Below, one piece after another: positions 5,620 to 5,673 of a stretch of DNA of 5,673 bases. Numbering within the stretch: the first letter of the stretch is position 1; each line of letters begins with the position of its first letter. The DNA is from an uncultured bacterium (GTDB lineage: Bacteria; Bacillota; Clostridia; Oscillospirales; Oscillospiraceae): positions 1 through 5,673 of the forward strand of contig CAJMLC010000128.1 of NCBI GenBank assembly GCA_905214155.1, in the 5' to 3' direction. The translations under genes were made by a program, and so were the position numbers. The notes under the pieces were generated by a model that searched no databases, had not been told where the DNA came from, and worked only from the letters and a program-made list of their open reading frames with translations.

Positions 5620-5673
5620 TTACAGAACGCCAAGATGCTCCAGCAGGATCTTCACGCCGAGCAGGATCAGGAT
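5620..5673 (-). CDS. C-terminal end of a probable MntP-family manganese efflux protein (partial)
   Basis: Only the last 17 codons and the TAA stop are in the window; the gene continues beyond the right edge. The encoded end is ILILLGVKILLEHLGVL, a hydrophobic helix closing in KILLEHLG, which resembles the last transmembrane helix of Bacillota MntP proteins (about 180-190 residues, six helices, Mn2+ export). The related YtaF-type membrane proteins are an alternative. GC-rich codon choice (CTG, GGC, ATC) matches the other genes. It is convergent with the ATPase gene and shares its terminator. That it is a coding end is likely; the family call rests on a very short stretch. Confidence 0.55.
   Translation of the reverse strand: MLILLGVKILLEHLGVL

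Overview
The window reads as chromosomal DNA from a GC-rich low-Gram-positive bacterium, most likely a gut-type Clostridia lineage such as Oscillospiraceae/Ruminococcaceae. This rests on Bacillota-type protein families (YmdB, YhaO/YhaN-like pair, MntP-like end, and an ECF sigma with a single-pass anti-sigma-like partner), strong GGAGG-type ribosome binding sites, UUG starts, and strong G/C preference at third codon positions. Taxonomy is inference; no rRNA or marker gene is present.

Layout: two divergent transcription units share one AT-rich control region at about 1443-1556. Leftward (minus strand) runs an ECF-type RNA polymerase sigma factor (882-1442) followed, with an ATGA overlap, by a one-TM protein (22-885) with the layout of its anti-sigma factor. 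Rightward (plus strand) runs a three-gene operon: YmdB-family metallophosphoesterase (1557-2333), SbcD/YhaO-like nuclease subunit (2326-3408) and SbcC/YhaN-like ATPase (3405-5576), each overlapping the next by 4-8 bases. A perfect 16-bp stem at 5579-5614 ends this operon and also serves the convergent minus-strand gene whose last 17 codons (5620-5673) look like the end of an MntP-type manganese efflux protein. Bases 1-21 hold nothing I can assign.

How they work together: the sigma/anti-sigma pair should form an envelope-signal switch. The control region carries a match to the classic ECF promoter pattern (TGAAAC, 16-base gap, CGTC) aimed at the sigma gene, so positive autoregulation is likely. 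It also holds a perfect 10-bp inverted repeat whose two arms are each an extended -10 element (TGCTATACT) pointing outward, which suggests tightly coupled divergent housekeeping promoters. The SbcD-like and SbcC-like proteins should form a Mre11/Rad50-type complex. The ATPase is compact, and the middle of its coiled-coil region holds a hydrophobic hairpin rather than a clear zinc hook, which suggests a membrane-associated variant.

The most interesting points are the control region (1468-1530), the TTG start correction of the sigma gene, and the membrane-hairpin, Walker-A-variant ATPase. I see no mobile element, CRISPR array, tRNA or rRNA, and no clear evidence of a wholly new system.
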